Below, in pieces: positions 51,685-61,051 of a stretch of 64,000 bases of DNA (positions are counted from its first letter, which is position 1; each line of letters begins with the position of its first letter). Origin of the DNA: Chroococcopsis sp964623815 (GTDB lineage Bacteria; Cyanobacteriota; Cyanobacteriia; Cyanobacteriales; Microcystaceae); NCBI GenBank assembly GCA_964623815.1, contig CAZUVR010000011.1:1-64000 (forward strand), given 5' to 3'. The notes beneath the pieces were generated by a model. That model was not told the origin of the DNA. It ran no database searches and saw only the letters and a program-made list of their open reading frames with translations. The translations under genes and the position numbers were made by a program.

Positions 51685-52347
51685 ATGAAACAAAAATTAT
51701 TAGCTTTTTCAGTGTTGTTAGTGGGAATATCATTCCTATCGGTGGAGAAAGCTAGTGCCGCGAGGGTAAGTTTTACAGCTAATGATAACAAAGAAGGTGT
51801 CCCCATTGGTGTTGATGTAGTAGCTACGGATATAGGCGGGGGGATTAAATTTGATTTAAAAGTTAATTACTCTACTTTTGCAACTACAGGGGATTTCTTC
51901 ACAGCCTATGTAAATTTCAGCCAGCTTTATGACCTCTCGAATATTACTTCAGTTCAAGGAGCCTATAATGGGGTTTGGGGTTTAGATCAGAGAAATATAT
52001 TTGTTAGCCAAGATATAAGCCAAAAATTTGATTTAGTCGTCCTACTAAACCAGATTAATCCGAGTCAAAATTTATTGATGGAGACATCCTTTAGCGTTTT
52101 CGGTCAAAATTTAAGCGTATCAGAACTATTGAGCCAGGAATTTGCCGCTGGATTAAGAAGTGTAGGTTCCGATCCTTTATACGGTGGTTATAGTACCGCT
52201 ATACAGTTCGGTCTGATACCTGAGTCTTCAGATTCTGGTTATTACCCGGTAGCCACCCCGGAACCTTTAACCATACTAGGTACAGGCACAGCTTTGGGTT
52301 TTGGAGTTTTATTCAAAAACCGCTTAAATAGCTTGGTTAGAAAATAG
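51685..52347 (+). CDS. exported protein with PEP-CTERM sorting signal
   Basis: 220 residues. An N-terminal signal peptide ends SVEKASA. The C-terminus has ATPEPLTILGTGTALGFGVLF, a PEP motif followed by a hydrophobic helix and a basic tail (FKNRLNSLVRK), the recognition signal for exosortase/EpsH-type processing to the cell surface. The middle is beta-rich and of unknown function. No exosortase gene is in the window. It is followed directly by a strong terminator. Confidence 0.85.
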   Translation: MKQKLLAFSVLLVGISFLSVEKASAARVSFTANDNKEGVPIGVDVVATDIGGGIKFDLKVNYSTFATTGDFFTAYVNFSQLYDLSNITSVQGAYNGVWGLDQRNIFVSQDISQKFDLVVLLNQINPSQNLLMETSFSVFGQNLSVSELLSQEFAAGLRSVGSDPLYGGYSTAIQFGLIPESSDSGYYPVATPEPLTILGTGTALGFGVLFKNRLNSLVRK

Positions 52348-52363
52348 TATCGTCATATCCAGC

Positions 52364-52397
52364 AATAGTGGCGGGGGATTACTCCCCCGCCACTATT
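52364..52397 (+). terminator. rho-independent terminator
   Basis: AATAGTGGCGGGGGA (52364-52378) and TCCCCCGCCACTATT (52383-52397) form a perfect 15-bp stem with a TTAC loop and are followed by TGTTATT. It is 17 bases after the PEP-CTERM stop. It is the strongest terminator in the window. Confidence 0.9.
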
Positions 52398-52439
52398 TGT
52401 TATTCCTGACCAATTGTTCAAATCTTTGAAAAAAGGAAA

Positions 52440-52491
52440 AGGCGTGTAAAAGGGCTGACTCTTTTGCTTTCAGTAGGAAGCTTACACGCCT
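52440..52491. other. structured element upstream of dxr
   Basis: AGGCGTGTAA (52440-52449) and TTACACGCCT (52482-52491) are perfect 10-bp arms closing a 32-base loop that contains CTGA/TCAG, so a branched RNA hairpin could form. It lies between the terminator of the PEP-CTERM gene and the dxr start, 147 bases from the GTG. It could be a small RNA or 5' leader element. No known riboswitch is recognised. Confidence 0.5.
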
Positions 52492-52637
52492 AGACAGCTT
52501 AAAACATCCGCTTTAAATACATTATTGAACAATCGAGAAAGGCTGTATGTAATTAAAATCTCCCGCTCCTATGATCTAGATCAACGTCAAGGAGTGTGCG
52601 TAAATATTAACAAGCATCAATTTTATAGTAAGCGATC

Positions 52638-53807
52638 GTGAAAAAAATCTCTATTCTAGGTTCTACCGGTTCTATAGGCACGCAAACTTTAGATATAGTC
52701 GCCGCCCATGCCGATAATTTTCAGGTGGTGGGATTGGCTACGGGAACTAACATCACCCTATTAGCGCAACAGATAGCCCAATTCAAACCCGAAATCGTCG
52801 CCATCTGCGATGAAACCAAGCTCGATGATTTAAAAGATTTAATCAAGGATATAGACTATCAGCCTATTATCCTAACTGGGGAAGAGGGAGTAATAGAAGT
52901 GGCCAGCTACGGAGACTCGGAGAGCGTCGTCACAGGAATCGTGGGCTGTGCAGGATTGTTACCCACCATCGCGGCCATCGAAGCAGGGAAAGATATTGCT
53001 CTAGCCAATAAGGAAACTCTCATCGCGGGGGGGCCGGTAGTTTTACCCTTGGTAGAGAAACAGGGTGTTAAATTATTACCCGCCGATTCCGAACATTCCG
53101 CTATATTTCAATGTTTGCAAGGTGTCCCGGATGGAGGTTTACGCAAAATTATCCTCACCGCATCTGGCGGCGCTTTCCGGGATTTACCAGTAGAAAAGTT
53201 AAGCACCGTAACCGTAGCCGATGCTTTAAAACATCCTAACTGGTCGATGGGCAAAAAAATCACTATCGACTCGGCTACGCTGATGAATAAGGGTTTGGAA
53301 GTGATTGAAGCTCACTACTTATTCGGTCTAGATTACGATCGCATCGACATCGTTATCCATCCCCAAAGTATCATCCATTCGCTGATCGAGTTGCAAGATA
53401 CTTCCGTATTAGCCCAGTTAGGTTGGCCAGATATGCGCCTACCTCTACTCTACGCTCTCTCCTGGCCCGAGCGCATTTATACCGATTGGCAAACTTTGGA
53501 TTTAGTTAAAGCCGGTAGTCTTACCTTTAAGGAACCGGATCACGATAAGTACCCTTGTATGGGTTTGGCTTACGCTGCTGGAAAAGCGGGGGGAGGGATG
53601 CCCGCTGTCTTAAACGCAGCTAACGAGCAGGCGGTAGCTTTATTTTTAGCGGAGAGAATCGGGTTTTTAGATATTCCCCGGTTGATAGAAAGAACTTGCG
53701 ATCGTTTTTCCTCCCATAATACTGCCACCCCGACTTTAGAAGATATTATCGAGGCCGATCGATGGGCGAGGGAAGAGGTGAAGAATCAAATGTTGTTAGT
53801 GGGATGA
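52638..53807 (+). CDS. dxr: 1-deoxy-D-xylulose 5-phosphate reductoisomerase
   Basis: 389 residues with a GTG start. N-terminal NADPH site GSTGSIGTQTLDIV, metal and substrate residues in ADSEHSAIFQCLQG, and the flexible loop around HPNWSMGKKITIDSAT. Dxr converts DXP to MEP, the committed step of the plastid-type isoprenoid pathway that supplies carotenoids, phytol and quinones. The GTG start is preceded by TAAGCGATC with no strong ribosome site, so expression may be modest. Confidence 0.95.
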   Translation: MKKISILGSTGSIGTQTLDIVAAHADNFQVVGLATGTNITLLAQQIAQFKPEIVAICDETKLDDLKDLIKDIDYQPIILTGEEGVIEVASYGDSESVVTGIVGCAGLLPTIAAIEAGKDIALANKETLIAGGPVVLPLVEKQGVKLLPADSEHSAIFQCLQGVPDGGLRKIILTASGGAFRDLPVEKLSTVTVADALKHPNWSMGKKITIDSATLMNKGLEVIEAHYLFGLDYDRIDIVIHPQSIIHSLIELQDTSVLAQLGWPDMRLPLLYALSWPERIYTDWQTLDLVKAGSLTFKEPDHDKYPCMGLAYAAGKAGGGMPAVLNAANEQAVALFLAERIGFLDIPRLIERTCDRFSSHNTATPTLEDIIEADRWAREEVKNQMLLVG

Positions 53808-53813
53808 GGCAGA

Positions 53814-53839
53814 AGTGAGAAGCCACATATCTTCTCACT
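53814..53839. terminator. hairpin between convergent dxr and GGDEF genes
   Basis: AGTGAGAAG (53814-53822) and CTTCTCACT (53831-53839) are perfect 9-bp arms with an 8-base loop. It is 6 bases past the dxr stop and overlaps the stop of the opposite gene, so it probably ends transcription from both sides. Confidence 0.6.
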
Positions 53840-54779
53840 CTTCAATGTTCACTCGATTTCTGCCTTGTTTTTTCGCCTCATATAAAGCTTTGTCGGCGAT
53901 GTCGATCAACTTTAACGCTTCCTCATCGCCGCTTGGCACGATAACGCCGCCACCTATACTAACGGTTACGTATTGACTCGCCCCGGAATATTCATGAACT
54001 ATGCCCAACTCTTCCACCGCCTGCTGCAATTGTTTGGCGATCGCTTCCGCGCCAGTAGCATCCGTCTTCGGTAGCAGGATGACGAATTCTTCACCCCCGT
54101 AACGGGCTACCATGTCGGCAGGGCGCTTCACCAGTTTATGTAAAGTAACCGCCACTTGTTTTAAACACTTATCCCCCTCTAAATGGCCGTAATTATCATT
54201 GTATTTTTTAAAGTAATCCACATCACATAATAGTAAGGTTAAAGGTTGTTTTTCCCGGGCAGCTCTCAACCATTCCTGTTGTAGACAATTATCAAAATAA
54301 CGCCTGTTATATACTTGAGTTAATCCGTCTATGGAAGCCAGACTCTCTAATAATTTATTAGCCGCTTCTAATTGTTTCTGTAAGCGTGATTGGTGAATCA
54401 ATCTTCTTACCCTCTGCCGTAAAACCGCCCAATGAATCGGTTTAGTAATGTAATCGCTCGCGCCTACCGAGTAGCCTAAATCTACCGATTCCTTATCGTC
54501 TAAACCGGTGATAATTAACACTGGAGTATATGCGATACCCTCATAGTGCATTAAGCGCCGACAACACTCAAAACCGTCCATATCTGGCATAATGGCATCG
54601 AGCAGTATCAAATCGGGCTTTTCCCGTTCGTATATCTGTAAGCCTTCCTGCCCATTATTAGCAGTTTTAATCTTATAACCTTCTCTTTCCAAATACAATC
54701 GTAATTGCATCTGAATGAAAACATCATCATCGATGATTAGAATAAAGGCTCCTTCATAATTTAATTCTGCTATTGGCAT
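53835..54779 (-). CDS. response regulator with diguanylate cyclase output (REC-GGDEF)
   Basis: 314 residues. Receiver 10-125 with IIDDDV, the phospho-Asp in LILLDAIMPDMDG and Lys in ITKPI. GGDEF domain 150-312 with DVDYFKKYNDNYGH and ARYGGEEFVILLP, the active GGEEF form, so it can make cyclic di-GMP. No RxxD inhibitory site is obvious. It follows the giant hybrid kinase gene by 61 bases on the same strand and is its likely output partner. Confidence 0.92.
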   Translation of the reverse strand: MPIAELNYEGAFILIIDDDVFIQMQLRLYLEREGYKIKTANNGQEGLQIYEREKPDLILLDAIMPDMDGFECCRRLMHYEGIAYTPVLIITGLDDKESVDLGYSVGASDYITKPIHWAVLRQRVRRLIHQSRLQKQLEAANKLLESLASIDGLTQVYNRRYFDNCLQQEWLRAAREKQPLTLLLCDVDYFKKYNDNYGHLEGDKCLKQVAVTLHKLVKRPADMVARYGGEEFVILLPKTDATGAEAIAKQLQQAVEELGIVHEYSGASQYVTVSIGGGVIVPSGDEEALKLIDIADKALYEAKKQGRNRVNIEE

Positions 54780-54840
54780 CTCTATGAAAAGGGGATTTTC
54801 GCTATTTAAGTAGATAGTCGTTACTTGTGACTGCCCTATC

Positions 54841-57800
54841 TCATTTTAAAGCCTGCTTTACTTTATGATATTCCAGAATAAGTGCATTAATCAAATCCTT
54901 ACAGTTATCTAAATTATTGGATTTGCCCATATTTTCGAGTTTTTGACAGATGACTGATAGTTGCATAGCACCGATCGAACCACTGCTAGACTTAAGAGAG
55001 TGAGCGGTGTGATAGACGGCTTCAGCGTCTTTCTCCCTGAAGGAGGTGATAATATAATCTATTAACTTGTCAGATTCAAGGATATAACAGCCGATCATCT
55101 CCTTCATCAAAGCTCGATCGCCTCCGCACACGGTATTCTCTAAAAAGGTGAAGACTTCCATATCGATTACCCCGCCCGTATTACTCTCGGTTTTAACCGA
55201 ATGATTATATTTTTGTAATATGGCGATTAAATCAGGTATTTTAATCGGTTTACTGATATAGTCATCCATGCCAGCCTGTAAGCATATTTCTCTATCACCT
55301 TGCATGGCGTTGGCCGTCATGGCGATGATCAGGGGTTGACGCTCTTTAGGGTACATGGTACGAATACGTCCCGTAGCTTGATAACCATCCATCTCCGGCA
55401 TTTGCACATCCATGAAGACTATGTCATAAGTTTGACGCTCCAGGGCGTTAATAACTTCCCAACCGTTAGCGGCTACATCAGCTCGATAACCTAACTTTTT
55501 GAGAATTTGCAGGGCAACCTTCTGATTCACGGCGTTATCTTCCGCCAGGAGAATTTTCAAAGGATATTCCTTCCCTATAGCCTCGATTACTTGAGGTAGA
55601 GCTTTCTCTCTCGGGGAATAATTGATCCTCTGACAGTTCTCATCAAAGACTTCAATAAGGGTGTTATAAAGTTGAGATTGTTTAACAGGTTTACCGATAA
55701 CGGCCGCAAAATCGCTTTTATCTTGCAAATCATCGGCAATTTGACCTAAAGAAGTAAGTAATACTAGGGGTAGGCTCTGCCCCGAAGAATGTTTTTTGAT
55801 CGCTCTGGCCAGATCTACGCCGTCCATCTCGGGCATCTGCATATCTAGAATAGCTATATCATAATGCTCACCCCCGTCGAGGGATGCTAAAGCCCCTGCA
55901 CCGGAGTCAACGGCGGTGGCAATCATCCCCCATCTTAGGGTTTGTAAGGTGAGTATTTCCCGGTTGGTGGCGTTATCATCGACGAGCAATATCCTCTTAC
56001 CTTTCATATGAGGTAAATCATTGGTAGGTATTTTTAAAGGAATATTTTTCTCCGCCCTAACTTTGATGGTAAAGGTAAAGGTTGACCCTACTCCGAGTTG
56101 GCTATCTACCTTCATCTCTCCCCCCATCATCTCGCACAGACGCTTACTGATTACCAGCCCCAGCCCGGTGCCACCGTAATAACGAGTCGTAGAGGCATCT
56201 ACTTGACTGAAGGGTTTAAATAATCTGTCTAGTCTATCTTCTGAGATGCCGATACCAGTATCCCGGATGGCGAATTCTAAATATATACTGCTCCCTTTCT
56301 GCTCTTTCACTTTCACCGATAAAACCACCTCTCCCGTCTCGGTAAATTTCACCCCGTTACTGAGAAGATTAACGAGTATTTGACGCAGGCGGTTACTATC
56401 GGCCTTGATGACTTCTGGCACCGCCACATCGTAATAATAGGCTAACTCCAGTTTCTTAGTCGCGGCTTTCTGTCCCAGTAATTCCAGGGCACTTTCCATA
56501 CACTCACGCAGGCTAAAGGGATGATTCTCGATTTCCAGTCTTCCAGATTCGATTTTCGAGAAGTCGAGAATATCGTTGATGATGGTTAGTAAAGCGTCGC
56601 CGCTATTGCGAATTGTCTCTACCCAATCTCTTTGGGTGACGGTTAGGGGTGTATCGAGTAGTAACCCAGTCATGCCGATGACTCCGTTCATAGGGGTACG
56701 GATTTCGTGACTCATCATAGCCAGGAATTGGCTTTTCGCCTGGTTGGCAGATTCCGCTAACTGCGTCGCTTTTTGGGCTTGATCTAGCAGCTCTGCATGG
56801 GCGATCGCTACCCCCATCTGTGAGGCGATCGCTTCGAGCAGTTGTATCTCCATCGTCGTCCACTCCCGGTAGTGATCGCACTGGTGCAGGGCTATCACCC
56901 CATTCGCCCGCCCCTGATAGGATGTCCGTACCGCTAACATCGATTTGAGCTGATTCTCACTGCAGAGCGTACTCACATCAGCCAGTAGCTCGCATTCATA
57001 TATGTTGCTGACGGGGAGTGCGCTGTCTTGCCTCAAAACCTCCTCGGCGTGTAAATTTCCCTCCACTGGGATGACGGAATTTATCATACTGGTATAACCA
57101 GGTTCTAAATATTCCGCCGCTACCGGTAGGCCTTGCCGGGGTAGCTCGGTATAGGTATGTAGCAAACAACGATTGACTCCGAATGCTCGCCCCATCTCTC
57201 GGGCGGCGGTTTGAAAAATCGTATCCATATCAAGACTGTTACGTATCATCTGTACTATCTGCTTGACTACCTGGGATTGCTCGAATTGAGCGGCTAATCT
57301 TTGTTGGGACTGTTTGCGATCGGTAATATCTATACAGGAGCCGTTATATCCAGCAAAGTTGCCGTTGGGAAGGAATCTCGGTAATCCGGACGATAGCATC
57401 CAGCGATATTCTCCATCGAAACGTTTTAATCGGTATTCGACTTCAAAGGGCAATAATTTCTCTCTCGCTTTAAGATAATTTTCGTGGCAATGTTTTCTGT
57501 CGTCAGGATGTAACCCCTCCAACCAACCTAACCCTAATTCCTGCTCTAGGATAGTGCCCCGAAAACTTAACCACTGCTCGTTAACGAAAGTACATTTTCC
57601 TTCTTCATCATCGATCCACATCAACACCGGGGCATCATTAGCCATCATCCGGAAGCGATTTTCACTTTCTTGTAACCTGATTTCATGTTCTTTAATAGCC
57701 GTAACATCGAAACGTATGGCCAGATATTGAAAGGCTTTCCCCCTTTCGTCTAAAAAAGGCACGATCGTACTATCAACCCAGTAGTAACTGCCATCTTTCG

Positions 57801-59406
57801 CGCGATTTCTTATCTCTCCTTTCCATACATCCCCTGCCCTGATAGTGCGCCACATTTCGGCGAAGAAATTAGCTGGATGATGCCTCGAATTTACTATACT
57901 GTGAGTTTTTCCGATCAACTCTTCTTGCGAGTAACCGGAAATCTGAGAGAATTTCTCATTGGCGTAGGTAATCATTCCCTTAGCATCCGTAATCGCTACT
58001 ATCGCCGCTTGCTCGATAGCAGATTTATGAAACTCCAATTCTTTTAAAGTTTTTTGCAGTGCTTGCTCTATTTTTTGCGCCTCGGTAATATCTCGCGCTA
58101 GTCCTAAATAGCCCTCTATATGACCCTCTTTATTTCTAATAGCGGCTACCGACAGAAGTACTGGAAATCTTGACCCATCTTTGCGAATATATGTCCAGAT
58201 ATTTTCGTTGATTAGATTTTTATCTGATTTGATGACGAATGTTCTAAATCCTGGCTCCGTCAATTCTGGAAACTCTCGGGCTAGTTCATGGGTTCGGGCA
58301 ATCACTTCCTCTGGATCGTGAATTATTGCTGGTGTAACTTTTCCTACTATTTCTTCTGCTTTGTAGCCTAAAAGCTTTTCCGCCCCTTGATTAAATAAAG
58401 TTATTATTCCTTCTTTGTTAGTGGCGATAATACTATAGTTAGAACTGTTAAGTACACTTTGATTTAATTTTAGTGCCTCTTCTAATTCTATTCTAACTTT
58501 ATTTTTTTCATCTATTTCTTTTTCTAAAGCTTGACTCCTCCTTTTTGTCCCCTGCCATAGATAAACCACTGAACTTAATAACCATCCTATTGTTAAACCA
58601 GAAAGCAAAACAATAGTAGGCAAATAAGATGTATTTTTGTCGATTAAATACTGAGTAGGTTTAACTACTAATTCCCAATCAGTACCATATTTATTATTGA
58701 CAACACCTCGATTTTCCCATAAAGAATAATCTTTGCCGTTTGCTAAATGATTATCATAAATCATTTTATCGTTTTCTAAAATTATGAAGTGATAGTACTG
58801 TTCAAGATTTTGTCTTTTAAAAAAATCATCGAGGAATTGATCAATTTTTATCACTCCTACTATTGAACCATCATAAATACTTTGATATTCTAAAGGAACA
58901 AAAGCTAACATAACCCTATCACCTTGAGGTGAGTTAATAACTTTGCTTAGTTTAGGTTGTTTAGTTGCTCTAACTAAATTTAGAATATCAATCCGTTTTT
59001 TTTCCCGATTTATATCCAACCCAACTACCATTTCATTTCCTTGCTCGGGAACTACCCAGCGCACCTTACCCGTACTGTCTACCCACTCTATAGCTTGATA
59101 ACCTACGTAGGCTTTTACATACTCTAATGCGTCGGCTTGCCACTCCTTATAAGGCGTTCCTCCTTTAATATTCCATCTCGCCGCCATACGGCTTAAAGAG
59201 GAAATTCTTGTATCTAAATCATTATTAATCTCTTTTTTAATCGCTTCTGACTGAGTTTTAACTAATTCTTTAAATTGTTGATGGGTTTGAAATGTTAAGA
59301 GTTTAAAAAATACAATACTAAAAATACTACAAAAAATACCTATCAATATAGGTAATATATAATTATTTAATTTCATTTTATTAAATAATTCCGAAGAATT
59401 TATCAT
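54841..59406 (-). CDS. large hybrid sensor histidine kinase (CHASE-PAS-GAF-HK-REC-REC-HPt)
   Basis: 1521 residues. TM1 (about 14-34) and TM2 (about 262-285) bracket a CHASE-type periplasmic domain. Three PAS/PAC units (about 315-710) are followed by a GAF domain (about 735-880). HisKA with SHEIRTPMNGVIG is near 895, HATPase at 1010-1125, two receivers near 1137 (LLVDDN) and 1282 (LLAEDN), and an HPt with TAHSLKSSSGSIG near 1467. All phosphorelay residues are present, so a full His-Asp-His relay to a separate regulator is possible; the GGDEF regulator next door is a natural target. The ligand is unknown. Confidence 0.92.
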   Translation of the reverse strand: MINSSELFNKMKLNNYILPILIGIFCSIFSIVFFKLLTFQTHQQFKELVKTQSEAIKKEINNDLDTRISSLSRMAARWNIKGGTPYKEWQADALEYVKAYVGYQAIEWVDSTGKVRWVVPEQGNEMVVGLDINREKKRIDILNLVRATKQPKLSKVINSPQGDRVMLAFVPLEYQSIYDGSIVGVIKIDQFLDDFFKRQNLEQYYHFIILENDKMIYDNHLANGKDYSLWENRGVVNNKYGTDWELVVKPTQYLIDKNTSYLPTIVLLSGLTIGWLLSSVVYLWQGTKRRSQALEKEIDEKNKVRIELEEALKLNQSVLNSSNYSIIATNKEGIITLFNQGAEKLLGYKAEEIVGKVTPAIIHDPEEVIARTHELAREFPELTEPGFRTFVIKSDKNLINENIWTYIRKDGSRFPVLLSVAAIRNKEGHIEGYLGLARDITEAQKIEQALQKTLKELEFHKSAIEQAAIVAITDAKGMITYANEKFSQISGYSQEELIGKTHSIVNSRHHPANFFAEMWRTIRAGDVWKGEIRNRAKDGSYYWVDSTIVPFLDERGKAFQYLAIRFDVTAIKEHEIRLQESENRFRMMANDAPVLMWIDDEEGKCTFVNEQWLSFRGTILEQELGLGWLEGLHPDDRKHCHENYLKAREKLLPFEVEYRLKRFDGEYRWMLSSGLPRFLPNGNFAGYNGSCIDITDRKQSQQRLAAQFEQSQVVKQIVQMIRNSLDMDTIFQTAAREMGRAFGVNRCLLHTYTELPRQGLPVAAEYLEPGYTSMINSVIPVEGNLHAEEVLRQDSALPVSNIYECELLADVSTLCSENQLKSMLAVRTSYQGRANGVIALHQCDHYREWTTMEIQLLEAIASQMGVAIAHAELLDQAQKATQLAESANQAKSQFLAMMSHEIRTPMNGVIGMTGLLLDTPLTVTQRDWVETIRNSGDALLTIINDILDFSKIESGRLEIENHPFSLRECMESALELLGQKAATKKLELAYYYDVAVPEVIKADSNRLRQILVNLLSNGVKFTETGEVVLSVKVKEQKGSSIYLEFAIRDTGIGISEDRLDRLFKPFSQVDASTTRYYGGTGLGLVISKRLCEMMGGEMKVDSQLGVGSTFTFTIKVRAEKNIPLKIPTNDLPHMKGKRILLVDDNATNREILTLQTLRWGMIATAVDSGAGALASLDGGEHYDIAILDMQMPEMDGVDLARAIKKHSSGQSLPLVLLTSLGQIADDLQDKSDFAAVIGKPVKQSQLYNTLIEVFDENCQRINYSPREKALPQVIEAIGKEYPLKILLAEDNAVNQKVALQILKKLGYRADVAANGWEVINALERQTYDIVFMDVQMPEMDGYQATGRIRTMYPKERQPLIIAMTANAMQGDREICLQAGMDDYISKPIKIPDLIAILQKYNHSVKTESNTGGVIDMEVFTFLENTVCGGDRALMKEMIGCYILESDKLIDYIITSFREKDAEAVYHTAHSLKSSSGSIGAMQLSVICQKLENMGKSNNLDNCKDLINALILEYHKVKQALK

Positions 59407-59683
59407 CGGCTTCCTACAACTTTATTTAATATTATTAAGGTTCACGTAATGTAATTAACAGTTACATACTTTTTCTTAGACCCCCAGCTATCCTATATTA
59501 TAAACTTTTACTTAGAGAAAAACCTCGGTGAATGTCCGAGGCTGCTGATGTAGGAGAACTCAAATACAAAACAAAAGGGAGATGCCAAAACGAAAAAGGT
59601 GTTAGCACATACCTTTATAATTTATATTACATTTTTTTAAGCTTATTGTAAAGAAAGGTTGACTTTTGGATGCGGCTATGTAT

Positions 59684-61048
59684 TTATTCCTCATCGCCGA
59701 GCAATCCCAGAGCAGTTAATAGAGCTGACGCCTTGTGTAAAGATTCGCGCCACTCTCTAGCAGGCTCGCTATCGGCTACGATACCCGCCCCCACCTGCCC
59801 CCAGACATGAGCGAATCCTTCCCCAGGGGTTAATAAAAGAGTACGGATGAGAATATTAAGATCCATATTGCCCCGAACATCGATATAACCGCAGGAGCCG
59901 TAAAACAAACTGCGACGCACAGGCTCTAATTCCTCGATAATCTCCATGCAACGAACTTTAGGACAGCCAGTAATCGTCCCCCCAGGAAACATTGCCCGGA
60001 TTAAATCCACCGCGTCGTACTCGGGCGCTAAAAAGCCACTGACATTACTTACAAGGTGCATGACGTGACTGTAACGCTCTATCGTTAACAATTCATCCAC
60101 TGCGATCGATCCTGGGCGGCACACCCTACCTAAATCGTTCCTCTCCAGATCGACTAACATGATATGTTCGGCCCGCTCTTTCGTGTTAGCCAATAAATCT
60201 TGAGCTAATCGGGCATCCGTATCCGCATCGGCTCCTCTGGCTCTCGTCCCGGCTATGGGGCGAGTTTGCGCTTTACCATCCTGCAATTGTACCAATCTTT
60301 CTGGAGAACAACTAATCACCGTACCTGCTCCTGTCTGCCAATAACTAGCGAAAGGAGAAGGATTTATACGCTGTAGTTTCTTGTATATCTGCCAGCCCGA
60401 GGCGCTAGTAATGGTATGAAAGCGCAAAGATAAATTAGTTTGAAATATATCCCCCGCCCTAATATATTTAAGGGCTTTCTCTACCGAATTTTCATACTCA
60501 TCTTTTTCGGTACAGAACTTTAACTTTTGCCCTTTGCCTATTATTTGTTCCTGATTTTCTATCCCCTCTAATCTAGCTTGATAATAATCCAAATTCTCAG
60601 CCTCGCTAACGGCTAACCAGAGAATCTGTTCTTGATGATCCAATAGGGCAAAATCTAGGGGTTCATACCAATAGGCTACCGGAAAAGGCAGAGAGTCAAC
60701 TTTTAAATCGGGAAGATGTTCTATCTCCCTAACTAAATCGTAACCGAGCCAACCCAACCAGCCACCCGTAAAGGGTAAATGGGCACAGGGAGACTCGGGG
60801 GGTGATTGATGTAATAAACTCCTCAAAAAGGCAAGAATATCACCCGGTTTTGGTGTCCATAAACGCCCCCGTCTTGGTACACCAGCGCAGATAGAGTAAC
60901 GGGAGAGATAGGGATAATCGGCGGGGGTAGGATAAGGACTTTCTAAAAGGGTGCCGATACTTCCGGGTTGATGGAATAGCAGTTCAAATACTTTTGATCC
61001 TGTGCGATATTCCAGAGGTAAGGGCCGCCAATGCCAGGGGTCGATCAT
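59684..61048 (-). CDS. chorismate-utilising synthase component I (anthranilate or aminodeoxychorismate)
   Basis: 454 residues of the TrpE/PabB fold. The active-site motif PIAGTRARG has the Ala typical of TrpE, where classical PabB has Lys. GTLLES near residue 31 recalls the tryptophan feedback site of TrpE. MFPGGTITGCPKVRCMEII and YGSCGYIDVRGNMDLNILIRT are the family's conserved C-terminal motifs. It probably makes anthranilate with a glutaminase subunit encoded elsewhere, but many cyanobacterial genes of this type are annotated pabB. It follows ecfT with 3 bases between, an odd metabolic neighbour. Confidence 0.8.
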   Translation of the reverse strand: MIDPWHWRPLPLEYRTGSKVFELLFHQPGSIGTLLESPYPTPADYPYLSRYSICAGVPRRGRLWTPKPGDILAFLRSLLHQSPPESPCAHLPFTGGWLGWLGYDLVREIEHLPDLKVDSLPFPVAYWYEPLDFALLDHQEQILWLAVSEAENLDYYQARLEGIENQEQIIGKGQKLKFCTEKDEYENSVEKALKYIRAGDIFQTNLSLRFHTITSASGWQIYKKLQRINPSPFASYWQTGAGTVISCSPERLVQLQDGKAQTRPIAGTRARGADADTDARLAQDLLANTKERAEHIMLVDLERNDLGRVCRPGSIAVDELLTIERYSHVMHLVSNVSGFLAPEYDAVDLIRAMFPGGTITGCPKVRCMEIIEELEPVRRSLFYGSCGYIDVRGNMDLNILIRTLLLTPGEGFAHVWGQVGAGIVADSEPAREWRESLHKASALLTALGLLGDEE

Positions 61049-61051
61049 CGG

